A stretch of DNA of 64,000 nt from Bacteroidales bacterium. GTDB lineage: Bacteria; Bacteroidota; Bacteroidia; Bacteroidales; WCHB1-69. The position numbers and the translations under genes were made by a program. Shown piece after piece: positions 44,763-53,284 of the stretch. The DNA is taken from NCBI GenBank assembly GCA_017549765.1, contig JAFYNM010000035.1, forward strand, positions 1 to 64,000, read 5' to 3'. The number at the start of each line of letters is the position of its first letter. The first letter of the stretch is position 1. A model generated the notes under the pieces. That model did not search any database. It was not told the DNA's origin and saw only the letters and a list, made by a program, of their open reading frames with translations.

Positions 44763-46373
44763 ATGGTTTTGACAGACATATTATGGGCAACTAAGATAGT
44801 GGAGACCCTCTACAGCTGGATTTGGAGTCCTTTCCTCGTAGGCTTGTGCCTGCTGTCGGCGCTCTATTTCTCCCTCCGCACCCGCTTCGTGCAGGTGCGG
44901 CGCTTAGGTGAGATGTGCCGTCTGTTGTTCAGCACCGACAAGACGCAGAAGACGGGCATCACCTCGTTCCAGGCCTTCGCCATGGCGCTCTCGGGGCGCG
45001 TGGGCACGGGCAATATCGTGGGGGTGGCCACGGCCATCGGCTTCGGCGGTCCCGGGGCCATTGTCTGGATGTGGCTCATCGCCTTCTTCGGGGCGGGCAG
45101 CGCTTTTGTGGAGGCCACCCTGGCCCAGATCTTCAAGGAGAACCATCACGGCCAGTACCGTGGCGGCCCTGCCTACTATATCGAGAAGGGACTGCGCAGT
45201 ACCTTCTTCGGGTGCGTCTTCGCCGTCGTCACCGCCATCGCCTGCGGTTTCTTCATGCCGCCGGTGCAATGCAACGGCATCGCCCTCTCCATGTCGCAAG
45301 CTTTCGGCGTGGCTCCCTGGATCATCGGACTCGTCGTGGCCCTGCTCATCGCAATGGTCATCATCGGCGGCGTCAAGCGCATCGCCAACGTGGCGCAGAT
45401 AGTGGCGCCCTTCATGGCCATCCTCTACATCCTGCTCTCTATCGTGGTCCTCGTGGTCCATTACAAGCTGGTGCCGGGCGTTTTCCTCGACATGCTGCGC
45501 GGGGCTGTGGGCGCGGGACCGCTCGGCTCTGCCATCCTCGGCAGCACCATCTCCTGGGGCGTGAAGCGCGGCATCTACTCCAACGAGGCCGGCCAGGGCA
45601 CAGGTCCTATCGTGGCCGCCGCCGCCAAGGTGGACCACCCCGTCAAGCAGGGCCTTGTGCAAGCCTTCTCCGTCTATATCGACACCCTGCTGGTCTGCAC
45701 CGCCACCGCCATGATGATTCTGGCTTGTCAGACCTACAACATCCTCGACAGTGTACAAGTGACGGCCGCGGGCGAGACGACGGTCTCCTATCTGCAGCAG
45801 AATGCGGGTGCACCTGCCGGCGAGCCCGGCGTCTTCTACACCATTGGCGCCATCAGCACCCTGATAGGGGACAACGCCGCCAATGCCTTGGTGTCCATAG
45901 CCCTCTTCTTCTTTGCCTTCACGACCATCATGGCCTACTACTATTATGCCGAGACCAACCTCGTCTATCTCTTCAGCCGCTTCCGCCGCTGGCAGTTGCA
46001 TCGCAAGAAAGAGAAGGGTTTCGACATAGAGGCTGCCCAGAAGGCCGCTGACGAGGCCGACAAGGTCTTCGGTGACGACCGCAGCGAGAAAGTGGTAATC
46101 TGGATACTCCGCATCTGCACCATCACGGCTGTGTTCATCGGCTCGCTGACCACCAGCGGGGTCACCTGGACGCTGGGCGACATCGGCGTGGGAACGATGG
46201 CCTGGATCAACCTGATCGCCATATTGCTGCTCTCCCCCAAAGCACTGCGCGCCCTCCGCGACTACGAACAAGCCAAGAAGGCGGGCAAGGAGCCTCACTT
46301 CGACCCGACAAAACTGGATATCCAAGGGGCCGAATTCTGGGAGTCCAGAAACAACAACATGCAGGAAAACTGA
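44763..46373 (+). CDS. Alanine/glycine:cation symporter (AGCS family)
   Basis: 536 aa from 44763 (MVLTDILWATKIVE). About ten membrane helices. Family motifs: SGRVGTGNIVGVATAI (near residue 75), GGPAYYIEKGL and the signature SWGVKRGIYSNEAGQGTGP. Members import alanine or glycine with Na+. The gene stands alone, with its own promoter, and is convergent with the thioesterase gene with a 3-base gap. The C-terminal cytoplasmic tail is charged. Confidence 0.92.
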   Translation: MVLTDILWATKIVETLYSWIWSPFLVGLCLLSALYFSLRTRFVQVRRLGEMCRLLFSTDKTQKTGITSFQAFAMALSGRVGTGNIVGVATAIGFGGPGAIVWMWLIAFFGAGSAFVEATLAQIFKENHHGQYRGGPAYYIEKGLRSTFFGCVFAVVTAIACGFFMPPVQCNGIALSMSQAFGVAPWIIGLVVALLIAMVIIGGVKRIANVAQIVAPFMAILYILLSIVVLVVHYKLVPGVFLDMLRGAVGAGPLGSAILGSTISWGVKRGIYSNEAGQGTGPIVAAAAKVDHPVKQGLVQAFSVYIDTLLVCTATAMMILACQTYNILDSVQVTAAGETTVSYLQQNAGAPAGEPGVFYTIGAISTLIGDNAANALVSIALFFFAFTTIMAYYYYAETNLVYLFSRFRRWQLHRKKEKGFDIEAAQKAADEADKVFGDDRSEKVVIWILRICTITAVFIGSLTTSGVTWTLGDIGVGTMAWINLIAILLLSPKALRALRDYEQAKKAGKEPHFDPTKLDIQGAEFWESRNNNMQEN

Positions 46374-46376
46374 TCT

Positions 46377-47117
46377 TTACGCCCACTCGGTGGCCACCCG
46401 ACACAGCTCCATCCCTTTTTCTTCTTCAAAAATGGAAGCCATGAAATGGTTGGGTTCCGTCTCCTGTTGCAAGATGCGGTAGCGGGCATCCGGCAGGGTC
46501 TGCACCAGATAGTTGATAGAGATGAAACGGATACGATGCTGCTGATGGAAGGCATAGCTGAAGTTGTCCATCACCCAGCTGATATAGACGGTGTTGTTGA
46601 CGTGCTGGTTGAGGTCCAGGTCAGAATAGACCACGGCATGAGGCTCCGACCATTCGCCCTCCGTCACCTTGCGCAGACGGGTGGCGGACTTCTCCAAGGC
46701 ATCGCAGCCCAGCCGGTGGCGCAACCCGTCCTTGATCTCCTCGATGGGATGCGGTCGTCCCTCCAAATCCACCAAGGCCCAGTTGGAAGTTGCGCGTGCC
46801 AGCAACTCCCCGTCTTCTGTCTCCACGAAGAAGTCACGCGGCTGCACCAGCAGATGATACTCTTTGCTCCAGGTGATGATCTTGATACGCTCCAGCCATT
46901 GGGGCATACGGATGATCTCCACATCCATCTTCGACAAAGCCCAGAAAAGACCGCGGTCATGCAGATAGTCCCACCCCATGCCCAAGGTCTCGGAGTGGCT
47001 TACCGCCGTCTCCTGCATCAGGTTGAAGAGCTGGTTGGGGAGCAACTCCCGATTGAAGTCCGCGATGTGGGACCCTATCTCGAAAGTGCGGATGAAGGTG
47101 TTGTCTGGCTGTAGCAT
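46377..47117 (-). CDS. Acyl-ACP thioesterase
   Basis: 246 aa, double hotdog fold as in plant FatA/FatB and Bacteroidota homologues. First hotdog: LFNLMQETAVSHSETLGMGW, FWALSKMDVEI; second: YSDLDLNQHVNNTVYISWVMD with the catalytic Asn-His pair. It releases free fatty acids from acyl-ACP in the cytoplasm. Second gene after menA (21-base gap). Chain-length preference cannot be judged. Confidence 0.9.
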   Translation of the reverse strand: MLQPDNTFIRTFEIGSHIADFNRELLPNQLFNLMQETAVSHSETLGMGWDYLHDRGLFWALSKMDVEIIRMPQWLERIKIITWSKEYHLLVQPRDFFVETEDGELLARATSNWALVDLEGRPHPIEEIKDGLRHRLGCDALEKSATRLRKVTEGEWSEPHAVVYSDLDLNQHVNNTVYISWVMDNFSYAFHQQHRIRFISINYLVQTLPDARYRILQQETEPNHFMASIFEEEKGMELCRVATEWA

Positions 47118-47138
47118 AATTATCTGTCTATGTTTATG

Positions 47139-48140
47139 TTATGATAGAAAATACCGGATGACGGAGCAGAGGATGATAAGGATGCTGATCCATTGCAGGA
47201 TGTTGCGGGCAAAGAACCAGCGAATGGCGAACCAGCCGAGGCCGGCCTCCTCAATCTGATCCCAGTGCTCGATGGGACCGTACCACCACTTGCGAGGGAA
47301 CTCTCTCTCGGGATGGTAACAGAACTGGACCATCAGGAAGAAAAAATGCCGTGACAAAAGCACTGGCAGGAGCGTGAGCAGGAAGAGTTGCGGCAGCGCG
47401 TGCGTGGAGACGGCGATGACGACGAGCAGATAGGGCACGAAGTTGAAGAGGGCGCTGGCCGTCAGGTTCAGGGCCGGATGTTGCAAAACGGCCGCCAGGG
47501 TCTTCTTGCCGTTGGCGATGTCCGGTTTGTAGTCCAAGATAGAATGGGTGAAGAGGATGTTGATGACGAGCAGACCAATGGCGCAGGAGAGATAGAAAAT
47601 CTCACTGCCGAGATGTCCGACAGTGGCATAATAGACGCCGCACATCAGCAGGGGGCCGAAAACAATGCCGATAATGAGCTCGCCGAGTCCGTGGTATGAG
47701 AGCCGCAAAGGTCTGCCGGAGTAGAAATAGCCGAGAAATCCGGCGGCAGCGGCAATGTAGAGCGGCACCATGCCGCGTTGCCAGACGATGACGAGTCCCA
47801 ACAGCAAGGCGGTCAAGGCAAAGAGGGAGGCCACGATGAAGAGCTGCTTGGGCGTAACCTCGCCAGAGACCAGATAGGGGCTCTTGGCGATGCGGGCGCG
47901 TATGCCCTGCTGCTCCAGCTCCTCACGGATCTCGTTGCCCCGGGTCTGGAAGTCGAAGTAATCGTCAAAGAGGTTCATGGAGAGGTGGGCGATGGCCACG
48001 ACTAGGATGGCCAGCAGTCCCAGCCAGACCGAATAGGCGGGGTCACCGATGGGCAGACAGAGGGCCACCAGTCCCGGCAACACACTCTGTGGCAACGCGT
48101 AAGCCCTCGCGTTCTGTATCCAGTATAAGAGTCGCTTCAT
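47139..48140 (-). CDS. menA: UbiA-family prenyltransferase, probably MenA
   Basis: 333 aa with about eight membrane helices. First Asp-rich motif NLFDDYFDFQTRGNE (near residue 56), second HSILDYKPDIANGKKTL (near residue 199), the pair that binds prenyl diphosphate through Mg2+. The position and spacing fit 1,4-dihydroxy-2-naphthoate polyprenyltransferase, which makes demethylmenaquinone. Other men genes are not in the window, so another prenyl acceptor is possible. Operon with the acyl-ACP thioesterase. Confidence 0.83.
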   Translation of the reverse strand: MKRLLYWIQNARAYALPQSVLPGLVALCLPIGDPAYSVWLGLLAILVVAIAHLSMNLFDDYFDFQTRGNEIREELEQQGIRARIAKSPYLVSGEVTPKQLFIVASLFALTALLLGLVIVWQRGMVPLYIAAAAGFLGYFYSGRPLRLSYHGLGELIIGIVFGPLLMCGVYYATVGHLGSEIFYLSCAIGLLVINILFTHSILDYKPDIANGKKTLAAVLQHPALNLTASALFNFVPYLLVVIAVSTHALPQLFLLTLLPVLLSRHFFFLMVQFCYHPEREFPRKWWYGPIEHWDQIEEAGLGWFAIRWFFARNILQWISILIILCSVIRYFLS

Positions 48141-48168
48141 CTTGCTTTTGCTAATATTAATCGGTCCG

Positions 48169-48176
48169 CAAAACTA
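48169..48176 (-). promoter_or_regulatory. -7 promoter box for menA
   Basis: TAGTTTTG on the minus strand, 29 bases before the start. Confidence 0.5.
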
Positions 48177-48188
48177 TGATTTTTTTTG

Positions 48189-48196
48189 TAATTTTG
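48189..48196 (+). promoter_or_regulatory. -7 promoter box for the 48247 gene
   Basis: TAATTTTG, 51 bases before the start; divergent from the menA box. Confidence 0.55.
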
Positions 48197-48246
48197 CCCC
48201 ATTGTTTGCCCATCATCGTGCGCAATTGAAGAAAAGCCAATAGAAT

Positions 48247-49083
48247 ATGAAGAAAGTATTAATTCTTTTAGGATTCTTTCCGACCTTGCTGTTCGGGCAA
48301 TCTGTGACTGGGCTGTCCGATTTGCACAACCAACTCGTGAGTGGATTACCACACGGGAATTGGTTTGTTATTGCCAAGATGGTAGATAAGGATACTATCT
48401 TGGTGAAGAAAAGGGTGTACGATATGGGTCGTGAGTTGTCCGATACCACCTATGATTTCAAGACAGGCAAGCTCATTCGAACCATTAGTTACAAAGATGG
48501 CTTGGAGGATGGCGTTTCAAGAGAGTATTGGCCTGACGGTCGGGTGCGTGGAGAGGTTTCATACAAACTGGGAGTCGTGGACGGAATTGTCAAAAGCTAT
48601 TCAGCAGGCGGAGATCTTTTGACACAACTTCTCTATGTGAATGGCGAAGAAGATCTGAACTATCCGGAAAGATATCTCTCGAACAATATTGATCATGATA
48701 CATCCTATGTGGGTTTTAACCAACCCATCTGGAAATATTATGCAAAATTCGACACCATAATAGATACCGCTTATTGTTTTGCTGACAGCCTCGTCCAATA
48801 CTATAAAAACAACACCTTGTACAAAGAAAACATCTACAATTATCGAAGGATGCTTCAGACTACGACGATATATGCAAATGGCGTGAAAGATACCGTGTAT
48901 AATTACTACACGAAAAAAAAATACAATGGTGTTCAATGCGTTTATTATTATCAGTCGGGCAAACTGACTAAAACAGTTTACTATGACGCCAAAGGAAGGG
49001 TCTTCAAAAACCAAAAAAACGGTGAGAGAAAAGCTCTTGGTAGGAGTTGCTACCAACTCCTGCAAACCTACGGCCTGCATTGA
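48247..49083 (+). CDS. Secreted MORN/YwqK-repeat protein
   Basis: 278 aa. Signal peptide (MKKVLILLGFFPTLLFGQ). Repeats of the YwqK/MORN type follow: YDFKTGKLIRTISYKDG, EDGVSREYWPDGRVRGEVSY and YYQSGKLTKTVYYDAKGRV. Such repeats occur in many exported Bacteroidota proteins of unknown role. The last 18 residues (from about KNGERKALG) differ in character and are partly encoded by a hairpin repeat at 49042-49061, so the original stop was probably earlier. Confidence 0.75.
   Translation: MKKVLILLGFFPTLLFGQSVTGLSDLHNQLVSGLPHGNWFVIAKMVDKDTILVKKRVYDMGRELSDTTYDFKTGKLIRTISYKDGLEDGVSREYWPDGRVRGEVSYKLGVVDGIVKSYSAGGDLLTQLLYVNGEEDLNYPERYLSNNIDHDTSYVGFNQPIWKYYAKFDTIIDTAYCFADSLVQYYKNNTLYKENIYNYRRMLQTTTIYANGVKDTVYNYYTKKKYNGVQCVYYYQSGKLTKTVYYDAKGRVFKNQKNGERKALGRSCYQLLQTYGLH
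49042..49061. repeat. REP-like hairpin inside the 3' end of the YwqK gene
   Basis: AGGAGTTG and CAACTCCT pair around CTAC; TTGGTAG and CTACCAA form an overlapping alternative stem. Confidence 0.55.
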
Positions 49084-49150
49084 GCGCGCCGTGCCCTCGC
49101 CATTCGCATCAACTTCAAACTCCATACTTCTATAATCTATTATCTCTCTT

Positions 49151-50731
49151 CTATTCTCCCGTAATCACAATCTTCCTGTCCTTGGCGGCCTGGAGTCCGA
49201 AGACGGTCTCGTTGGCCGAGTCGGTGCTGAAGTGATGCTGCACGGCTCCTTGCGGGTTGGTGATGACGGTGAGTCCGGACTTGCTGCCGTCCAGATAGGG
49301 CACGAAGAAGCCCCCCTCGACTTGATGGAGGTAGTTGAGCAGACTGACGATGCGGCGGCTGGAGAGATGACGGTTGTAGTCGCTGTGATGCAGGGGCGAG
49401 GCGAACCCGCTGATATGGATGGTAACGGTGTCGCCATGCTCCAGCGCCTCTTTCAGATAGTGGGTCAGCTTCACGAGTCGTTCATAGCCCGTGGCCACCG
49501 AGTCGCGCATAAAGGCGGCCACCTCGGCGCGCACCTGCCGCAGGGTGTCTCCCGTCAGGCCGCCGCCAGCCTCCTCCACATAATGGCCGATCTCTTCCAC
49601 ATACTGCCGATAGAGCATGGCATAGTGCACTTCGGTGGTGTCGCGCGTGCTGCGCGGATCCGGGTAGTCGTTCTGGAAGTAGAGCGTGATGGGCAGCACC
49701 GAGGCGATGCGCTCCGCCAAGGTCGTGTCTGGTTTTGGCTGCGGCTTCACCGTGTCTTCATGCACCCACTGGAAATGATAGAGGTCGTTGCAACAGGTGT
49801 CCTGGTCGCCATAATAGTCGTTGGGCCGGTTGGAGGAGAAATAGCCGCTCCGGAGGTCCAGGGTGAGGTTGAAATAGTAGTCGTGATAGGTGGAGTTGAA
49901 GGGCACCCCCATGTTGGACACTTCGCCCCACTGGCTGAGCGCCCCCGCACTGTAGAAGATGTCGTAACCGCCAATGCCGAGATGCTCGTCCGAGCTGAAA
50001 TAGAGCCGTTGCTCGGGCTGGCAGTAGAAGGGCGTCACCTCGTTGCCCTCGGTGTTGATGGCCCGCCCCGCGTTGATGGGCGTGTCGTAGTCGCCGTCTT
50101 TCACGATGGAGTACCAGATGTCGAGGCCCCCTGCGCCGTGTTCGCGGTTGGAGACAAAATACAGGACCTCATATCCGTCAGCCTCCACCAGACAGGGCTG
50201 CATGTTGCTGGAGTTGGGCGCGTTGATGGTCTTGGGCAACATCTTGGGCTTCTCCCAGCCCTTCTTGCCCAGCTGCGACTGCCAGAGCGAGCACTGCAAC
50301 AAGCCGTCACCATCTTTCGTGCAACGGGTGAGCAGGAGCTTGTCGTGCCGGCTGTTGAAGCAGAAGTTGCTGTTGAACATTCGCGTGCTGTTGACCACTG
50401 TAGAGAAAGGCTGCGCCTTGGCATATTCTCCGTCTGCAAGCAGCTGGCTTTGGTACAGATAGCAGTACCAGCTAGTCTCGAAGAAGCGGTCGTAGTCCTC
50501 TTCGATGTCAGCCCGCATGGAGGTGAAGTAGAAGGTGGAGTCCGGGGCGAGATAGGAGGCATACTCCGAAAAATGGGAGTTGATGCGGGATGGCAGCCGT
50601 TCCACATCTACCGGCAGGGTGTCTTTTGCAATAAAACGCTGTTGCTCACGCCTTTGCGCATCCGTCAAAGGTTGTGCTTGTATGACGATAGTCGTCAGAA
50701 GAGTCAATATGAGCAAAAGAGTCCGTTCCAT
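49151..50731 (-). CDS. OmpA-family protein with PD40/WD40-like repeats
   Basis: 526 aa from ATG 50731, which shares one base with the porP stop (TGATG). Signal peptide ends VIQAQ. The middle contains PD40-type beta-propeller units (FVSNREHGAGGLDIWYS, LYFSSDEHLGIGGYDIFYS, GYFSSNRPN). The C-terminal OmpA domain has VTIHISGFASPLHHSDYNRHLS with RRIVSLLNYL, which may bind peptidoglycan. PorE/SprF-partner proteins of this build go with PorP/SprF in type IX secretion, and the gene is coupled to porP. An N-terminal helical-repeat region before the propeller is not obvious. Confidence 0.85.
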   Translation of the reverse strand: MERTLLLILTLLTTIVIQAQPLTDAQRREQQRFIAKDTLPVDVERLPSRINSHFSEYASYLAPDSTFYFTSMRADIEEDYDRFFETSWYCYLYQSQLLADGEYAKAQPFSTVVNSTRMFNSNFCFNSRHDKLLLTRCTKDGDGLLQCSLWQSQLGKKGWEKPKMLPKTINAPNSSNMQPCLVEADGYEVLYFVSNREHGAGGLDIWYSIVKDGDYDTPINAGRAINTEGNEVTPFYCQPEQRLYFSSDEHLGIGGYDIFYSAGALSQWGEVSNMGVPFNSTYHDYYFNLTLDLRSGYFSSNRPNDYYGDQDTCCNDLYHFQWVHEDTVKPQPKPDTTLAERIASVLPITLYFQNDYPDPRSTRDTTEVHYAMLYRQYVEEIGHYVEEAGGGLTGDTLRQVRAEVAAFMRDSVATGYERLVKLTHYLKEALEHGDTVTIHISGFASPLHHSDYNRHLSSRRIVSLLNYLHQVEGGFFVPYLDGSKSGLTVITNPQGAVQHHFSTDSANETVFGLQAAKDRKIVITGE

Positions 50732-51750
50732 CACATTAAATCATAAGGACATGGCTCTTTGCCAATGCGGTTGATGCGTTTCTTGCGGAAGATATAGGTG
50801 ATGGAGACCTCCAACGCTCCCCGGCCGCTGGTGGCAGTAAAGAAACGGGAGACATTGACATCGTAGCTGACTCCGATACGCAGGTTCTGCCAGTCAAAGA
50901 AGGCGTCCAGGATGAGGGCGTCGTTCCAGCGGTAGAAGAGGCCCCCGCCGAGGGAGAACAAAGTAGTGTAGCTGTTCTTTTTCTGGAAATATTCGATATT
51001 AGTGCCGAAGGCGTATTCGCTGAATTTCCGTTGCCACGTCATATAGAGACTCGGCTCCAGCGCAAGGTTGTCGCTGAGACTGATGCGGGCCAGCGCGTGG
51101 GTCGTCCAGCGCATGGGCAGCTGCAGGTATCCGTTCTGGAAGACTTCGGTGGGATGGTTGAGGTGTGACACGCTCATGCCGGCCTGGTAGTTGTCGGTCT
51201 TGTTGGGCGAGAAGCTCCAGAAGGCTCCTACCCCGCAGTCGAAGAAGAGCTGCCGCGTGTTGTCGAAGATGTCGTAGATGGGCGCGTCCGGGTCGTAGTA
51301 GCCGTTGTGGAACTGCTCATCCAGGCGGGCGGCATACTGGTTGTATGCGTTGTTGAGGATGCCGCCGTAGAAGCCGATGCCGATTTTGTGGCGGTTGCGG
51401 TGGCCCACATAGCGGATCAGCGAAAGGGAGGCCATCGCCTGTAGCGAGGTGTAGTTGAGGTCGCCGGCCTTGTCGCCGTTGAAGGCCAGGCCCGCCCCGA
51501 TGAGCGTCTGCTTGCGGTTGTTGCGGTAGATGGCGCCGTCAACACTGGCCCCGAAGGTCAGATAGGGCACGGTGACAGAAAGCCACTGGGTACGCTGCGT
51601 GAGCCCCGCCCGGATGAGTCCGTCATAGGCACCTGTCAGCGCTGGGTTGAGCGCCGTAGGCTGCGTGTAATACTGGGTGAAATGGTAGTTTTGGGCCTCA
51701 GTCCTGTTTATGCTAAAAAAAAAACTCAGCGCCACCAGGATCGTGATCAC
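50731..51750 (-). CDS. PorP/SprF-like T9SS membrane protein, alternative internal start
   Basis: A GTG at 51750 inside the rarA frame would begin a 339-aa protein of normal PorP/SprF length, with signal peptide ITILVALSFFFSINRTEAQ. It shows the PorP/SprF start QPTALNPALTGAYDGL and barrel strands to the end (ALEVSITYIFRKK). These proteins sit in the outer membrane and work with type IX secretion and cell-surface attachment. There is no clear Shine-Dalgarno, as usual here. This is offered as the likeliest separate product; it shares codons with the rarA entry. Confidence 0.6.
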   Translation of the reverse strand: MITILVALSFFFSINRTEAQNYHFTQYYTQPTALNPALTGAYDGLIRAGLTQRTQWLSVTVPYLTFGASVDGAIYRNNRKQTLIGAGLAFNGDKAGDLNYTSLQAMASLSLIRYVGHRNRHKIGIGFYGGILNNAYNQYAARLDEQFHNGYYDPDAPIYDIFDNTRQLFFDCGVGAFWSFSPNKTDNYQAGMSVSHLNHPTEVFQNGYLQLPMRWTTHALARISLSDNLALEPSLYMTWQRKFSEYAFGTNIEYFQKKNSYTTLFSLGGGLFYRWNDALILDAFFDWQNLRIGVSYDVNVSRFFTATSGRGALEVSITYIFRKKRINRIGKEPCPYDLM

Positions 51751-53016
51751 ATAGTGGTATTTCTCTTTCCAGCACTGTTTCAGATAGCGCCGCAGTTCGT
51801 TCTCGCGCGGGTTGTTCTGCGGGTCGTACAGCTGGGTGCCGCTGATCTGCTCCGGCAGGAACTCCTGGTTGACGAAGTTATGTTCGAAGTCGTGGGCATA
51901 CTGGTAGTTCTTGTGATAGCCCAGCTCCTTCATCAGCTTAGTGGGGGCGTTGCGGATGTGCAGGGGCACGGGCAGGTCGCCGGTCTGCTTCACCAACGAA
52001 TAGGCGTTCTCAATGGCCATATAGGAGGCGTTGCTCTTGGGCGAGGAGGCGAGGTAGATGGCCGTCTGCGCCAACGGGATGCGCGCTTCCGGCATCCCGA
52101 TGACGTTCACCGCCTGGAAGCAGTTGTTGGCCAGCAGCAGTGCGTTGGGGTTCGCATTGCCGATGTCTTCGGAGGCCAGGATAACCATCCGGCGGGCGAT
52201 GAAGAGCGGGTCTTCGCCCCCGACGAGCATCCGCGCCATCCAATAGACCGCTGCGTTGGGGTCGCTGCCCCGCAACGACTTGATGAACGCCGAGATGATG
52301 TCGTAGTGCTGCTCCCCTTTTTTGTCGTACATGGCCAGGTTCTGCTGGATGACGTGCACCACCTGCTGGTGGGTGACGTGGATCACCCCGTCCACCGGCT
52401 TGGTCATCCAGGTAACCAACTCTATGGCGTTGAGCAACTTGCGGGCGTCACCGCCAGAGATGCGCAAGAGGGCTTCGGTGTCTTCTATCTCTATCTTGCA
52501 GCTCATCTGGCCAGACAGATAATCGACCGCCGTTTGCAGGATGGTCTCCAGATTCTCTCGCGAGAGGCTTTTCAGCACATAGACCTGGCAGCGGGAGAGC
52601 AACGGCGAGATGACCTCAAAGGAGGGGTTCTCGGTGGTGGCGCCGATGAGGGTGATGACACCCTGCTCCACCGCGCCCAGCAAAGAGTCCTGCTGCGACT
52701 TGGAGAAACGGTGGATCTCATCGATGAACAGCAGTGCGCGCTTCTCCGATTTCTTGGCTTTGTCAATGACATCGCGGATGTCCTTGACGCCGCTGTTGAT
52801 AGCGCTGAGCAGGAAGAAGTCCGCATCGGTGAGCTCGGCGATGAGCAGGGCCAGGGTGGTCTTGCCCACGCCCGGCGGGCCCCAGAAGATCATCGACTGG
52901 ATGCTTTTCTGTTCGATGGCATTGCGCAATACGGCCCCTTTGCCCATCAGGTGCTCCTGCCCGATGTAGGCATCCAAGGTGTGCGGTCGTAATATTTCAG
53001 CCAGCGGTTTCTGCAC
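50731..53016 (-). CDS. rarA: RarA (MgsA) AAA+ ATPase reading in frame into PorP/SprF-like protein
   Basis: One open frame of 761 codons from GTG 53016 (translated as MQKPLAEILRPHTLDAYIGQ); a TTG further upstream is inside the promoter. Residues 1-421 are a full RarA/MgsA: Walker A FWGPPGVGKTTLA, Walker B LLFIDEIHRFSKSQQD, sensor GATTENPSFEV, C-terminal domain ending RRYLKQCWKEKY. No stop follows; the frame continues at residue 423 into a signal-peptide-like stretch (VITILVALSFFF, then TEAQ) and a complete PorP/SprF domain (FTQYYTQPTALNPALTGAY) to residue 761. Joining a cytoplasmic ATPase to an outer-membrane protein makes no obvious sense, so two products or a sequence error are likely (see findings). 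Confidence 0.85.
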   Translation of the reverse strand: MQKPLAEILRPHTLDAYIGQEHLMGKGAVLRNAIEQKSIQSMIFWGPPGVGKTTLALLIAELTDADFFLLSAINSGVKDIRDVIDKAKKSEKRALLFIDEIHRFSKSQQDSLLGAVEQGVITLIGATTENPSFEVISPLLSRCQVYVLKSLSRENLETILQTAVDYLSGQMSCKIEIEDTEALLRISGGDARKLLNAIELVTWMTKPVDGVIHVTHQQVVHVIQQNLAMYDKKGEQHYDIISAFIKSLRGSDPNAAVYWMARMLVGGEDPLFIARRMVILASEDIGNANPNALLLANNCFQAVNVIGMPEARIPLAQTAIYLASSPKSNASYMAIENAYSLVKQTGDLPVPLHIRNAPTKLMKELGYHKNYQYAHDFEHNFVNQEFLPEQISGTQLYDPQNNPRENELRRYLKQCWKEKYHYVITILVALSFFFSINRTEAQNYHFTQYYTQPTALNPALTGAYDGLIRAGLTQRTQWLSVTVPYLTFGASVDGAIYRNNRKQTLIGAGLAFNGDKAGDLNYTSLQAMASLSLIRYVGHRNRHKIGIGFYGGILNNAYNQYAARLDEQFHNGYYDPDAPIYDIFDNTRQLFFDCGVGAFWSFSPNKTDNYQAGMSVSHLNHPTEVFQNGYLQLPMRWTTHALARISLSDNLALEPSLYMTWQRKFSEYAFGTNIEYFQKKNSYTTLFSLGGGLFYRWNDALILDAFFDWQNLRIGVSYDVNVSRFFTATSGRGALEVSITYIFRKKRINRIGKEPCPYDLM
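51715..51724. other. Ten-base A/T homopolymer at the rarA-porP junction
   Basis: T10 on the coding (minus) strand. With ten T the frame reads SFFFSIN into PorP; with nine T it ends at TAA two codons later; with eleven T it ends at once at TAG. A possible transcriptional slippage site or a sequencing length error. Confidence 0.7.
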
Positions 53017-53038
53017 GTTTTCTTCTTTAATAGGATGG

Positions 53039-53046
53039 CAAAAATA
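53039..53046 (-). promoter_or_regulatory. -7 promoter box for rarA
   Basis: TATTTTTG on the minus strand, 22 bases before the GTG start at 53016; this decides against the TTG at 53049. Confidence 0.6.
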
Positions 53047-53246
53047 CAAAAATTGTCCGCAATCCTACGAAAAAACAACAGCTTCCGCTTTTTTTCACCA
53101 GCCTCTTTTTTTTAATTACCCGGTGACATTACTGAAAAAACCTTTTTTTGTGATTTTAAAATACTGAATATCTGCTATTTAACACTTTTCTTTGCAAAAA
53201 AATGTTATTTTTTTCGATTAGATGTTTGGCGAAAATCAAAAAAGTA

Positions 53247-53254
53247 TATTTTTG
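53247..53254 (+). promoter_or_regulatory. -7 promoter box for the 53285 gene
   Basis: TATTTTTG, 30 bases before the start. Confidence 0.6.
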
Positions 53255-53284
53255 TAACCTTCAAACACATAAACTACTATCATT

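Noticed and set aside
44904-46325. Minus-strand open frame of 473 codons opposite the AGCS symporter
   Set aside because: Highly charged, repetitive composition and no motif; the plus-strand protein has all family signatures.
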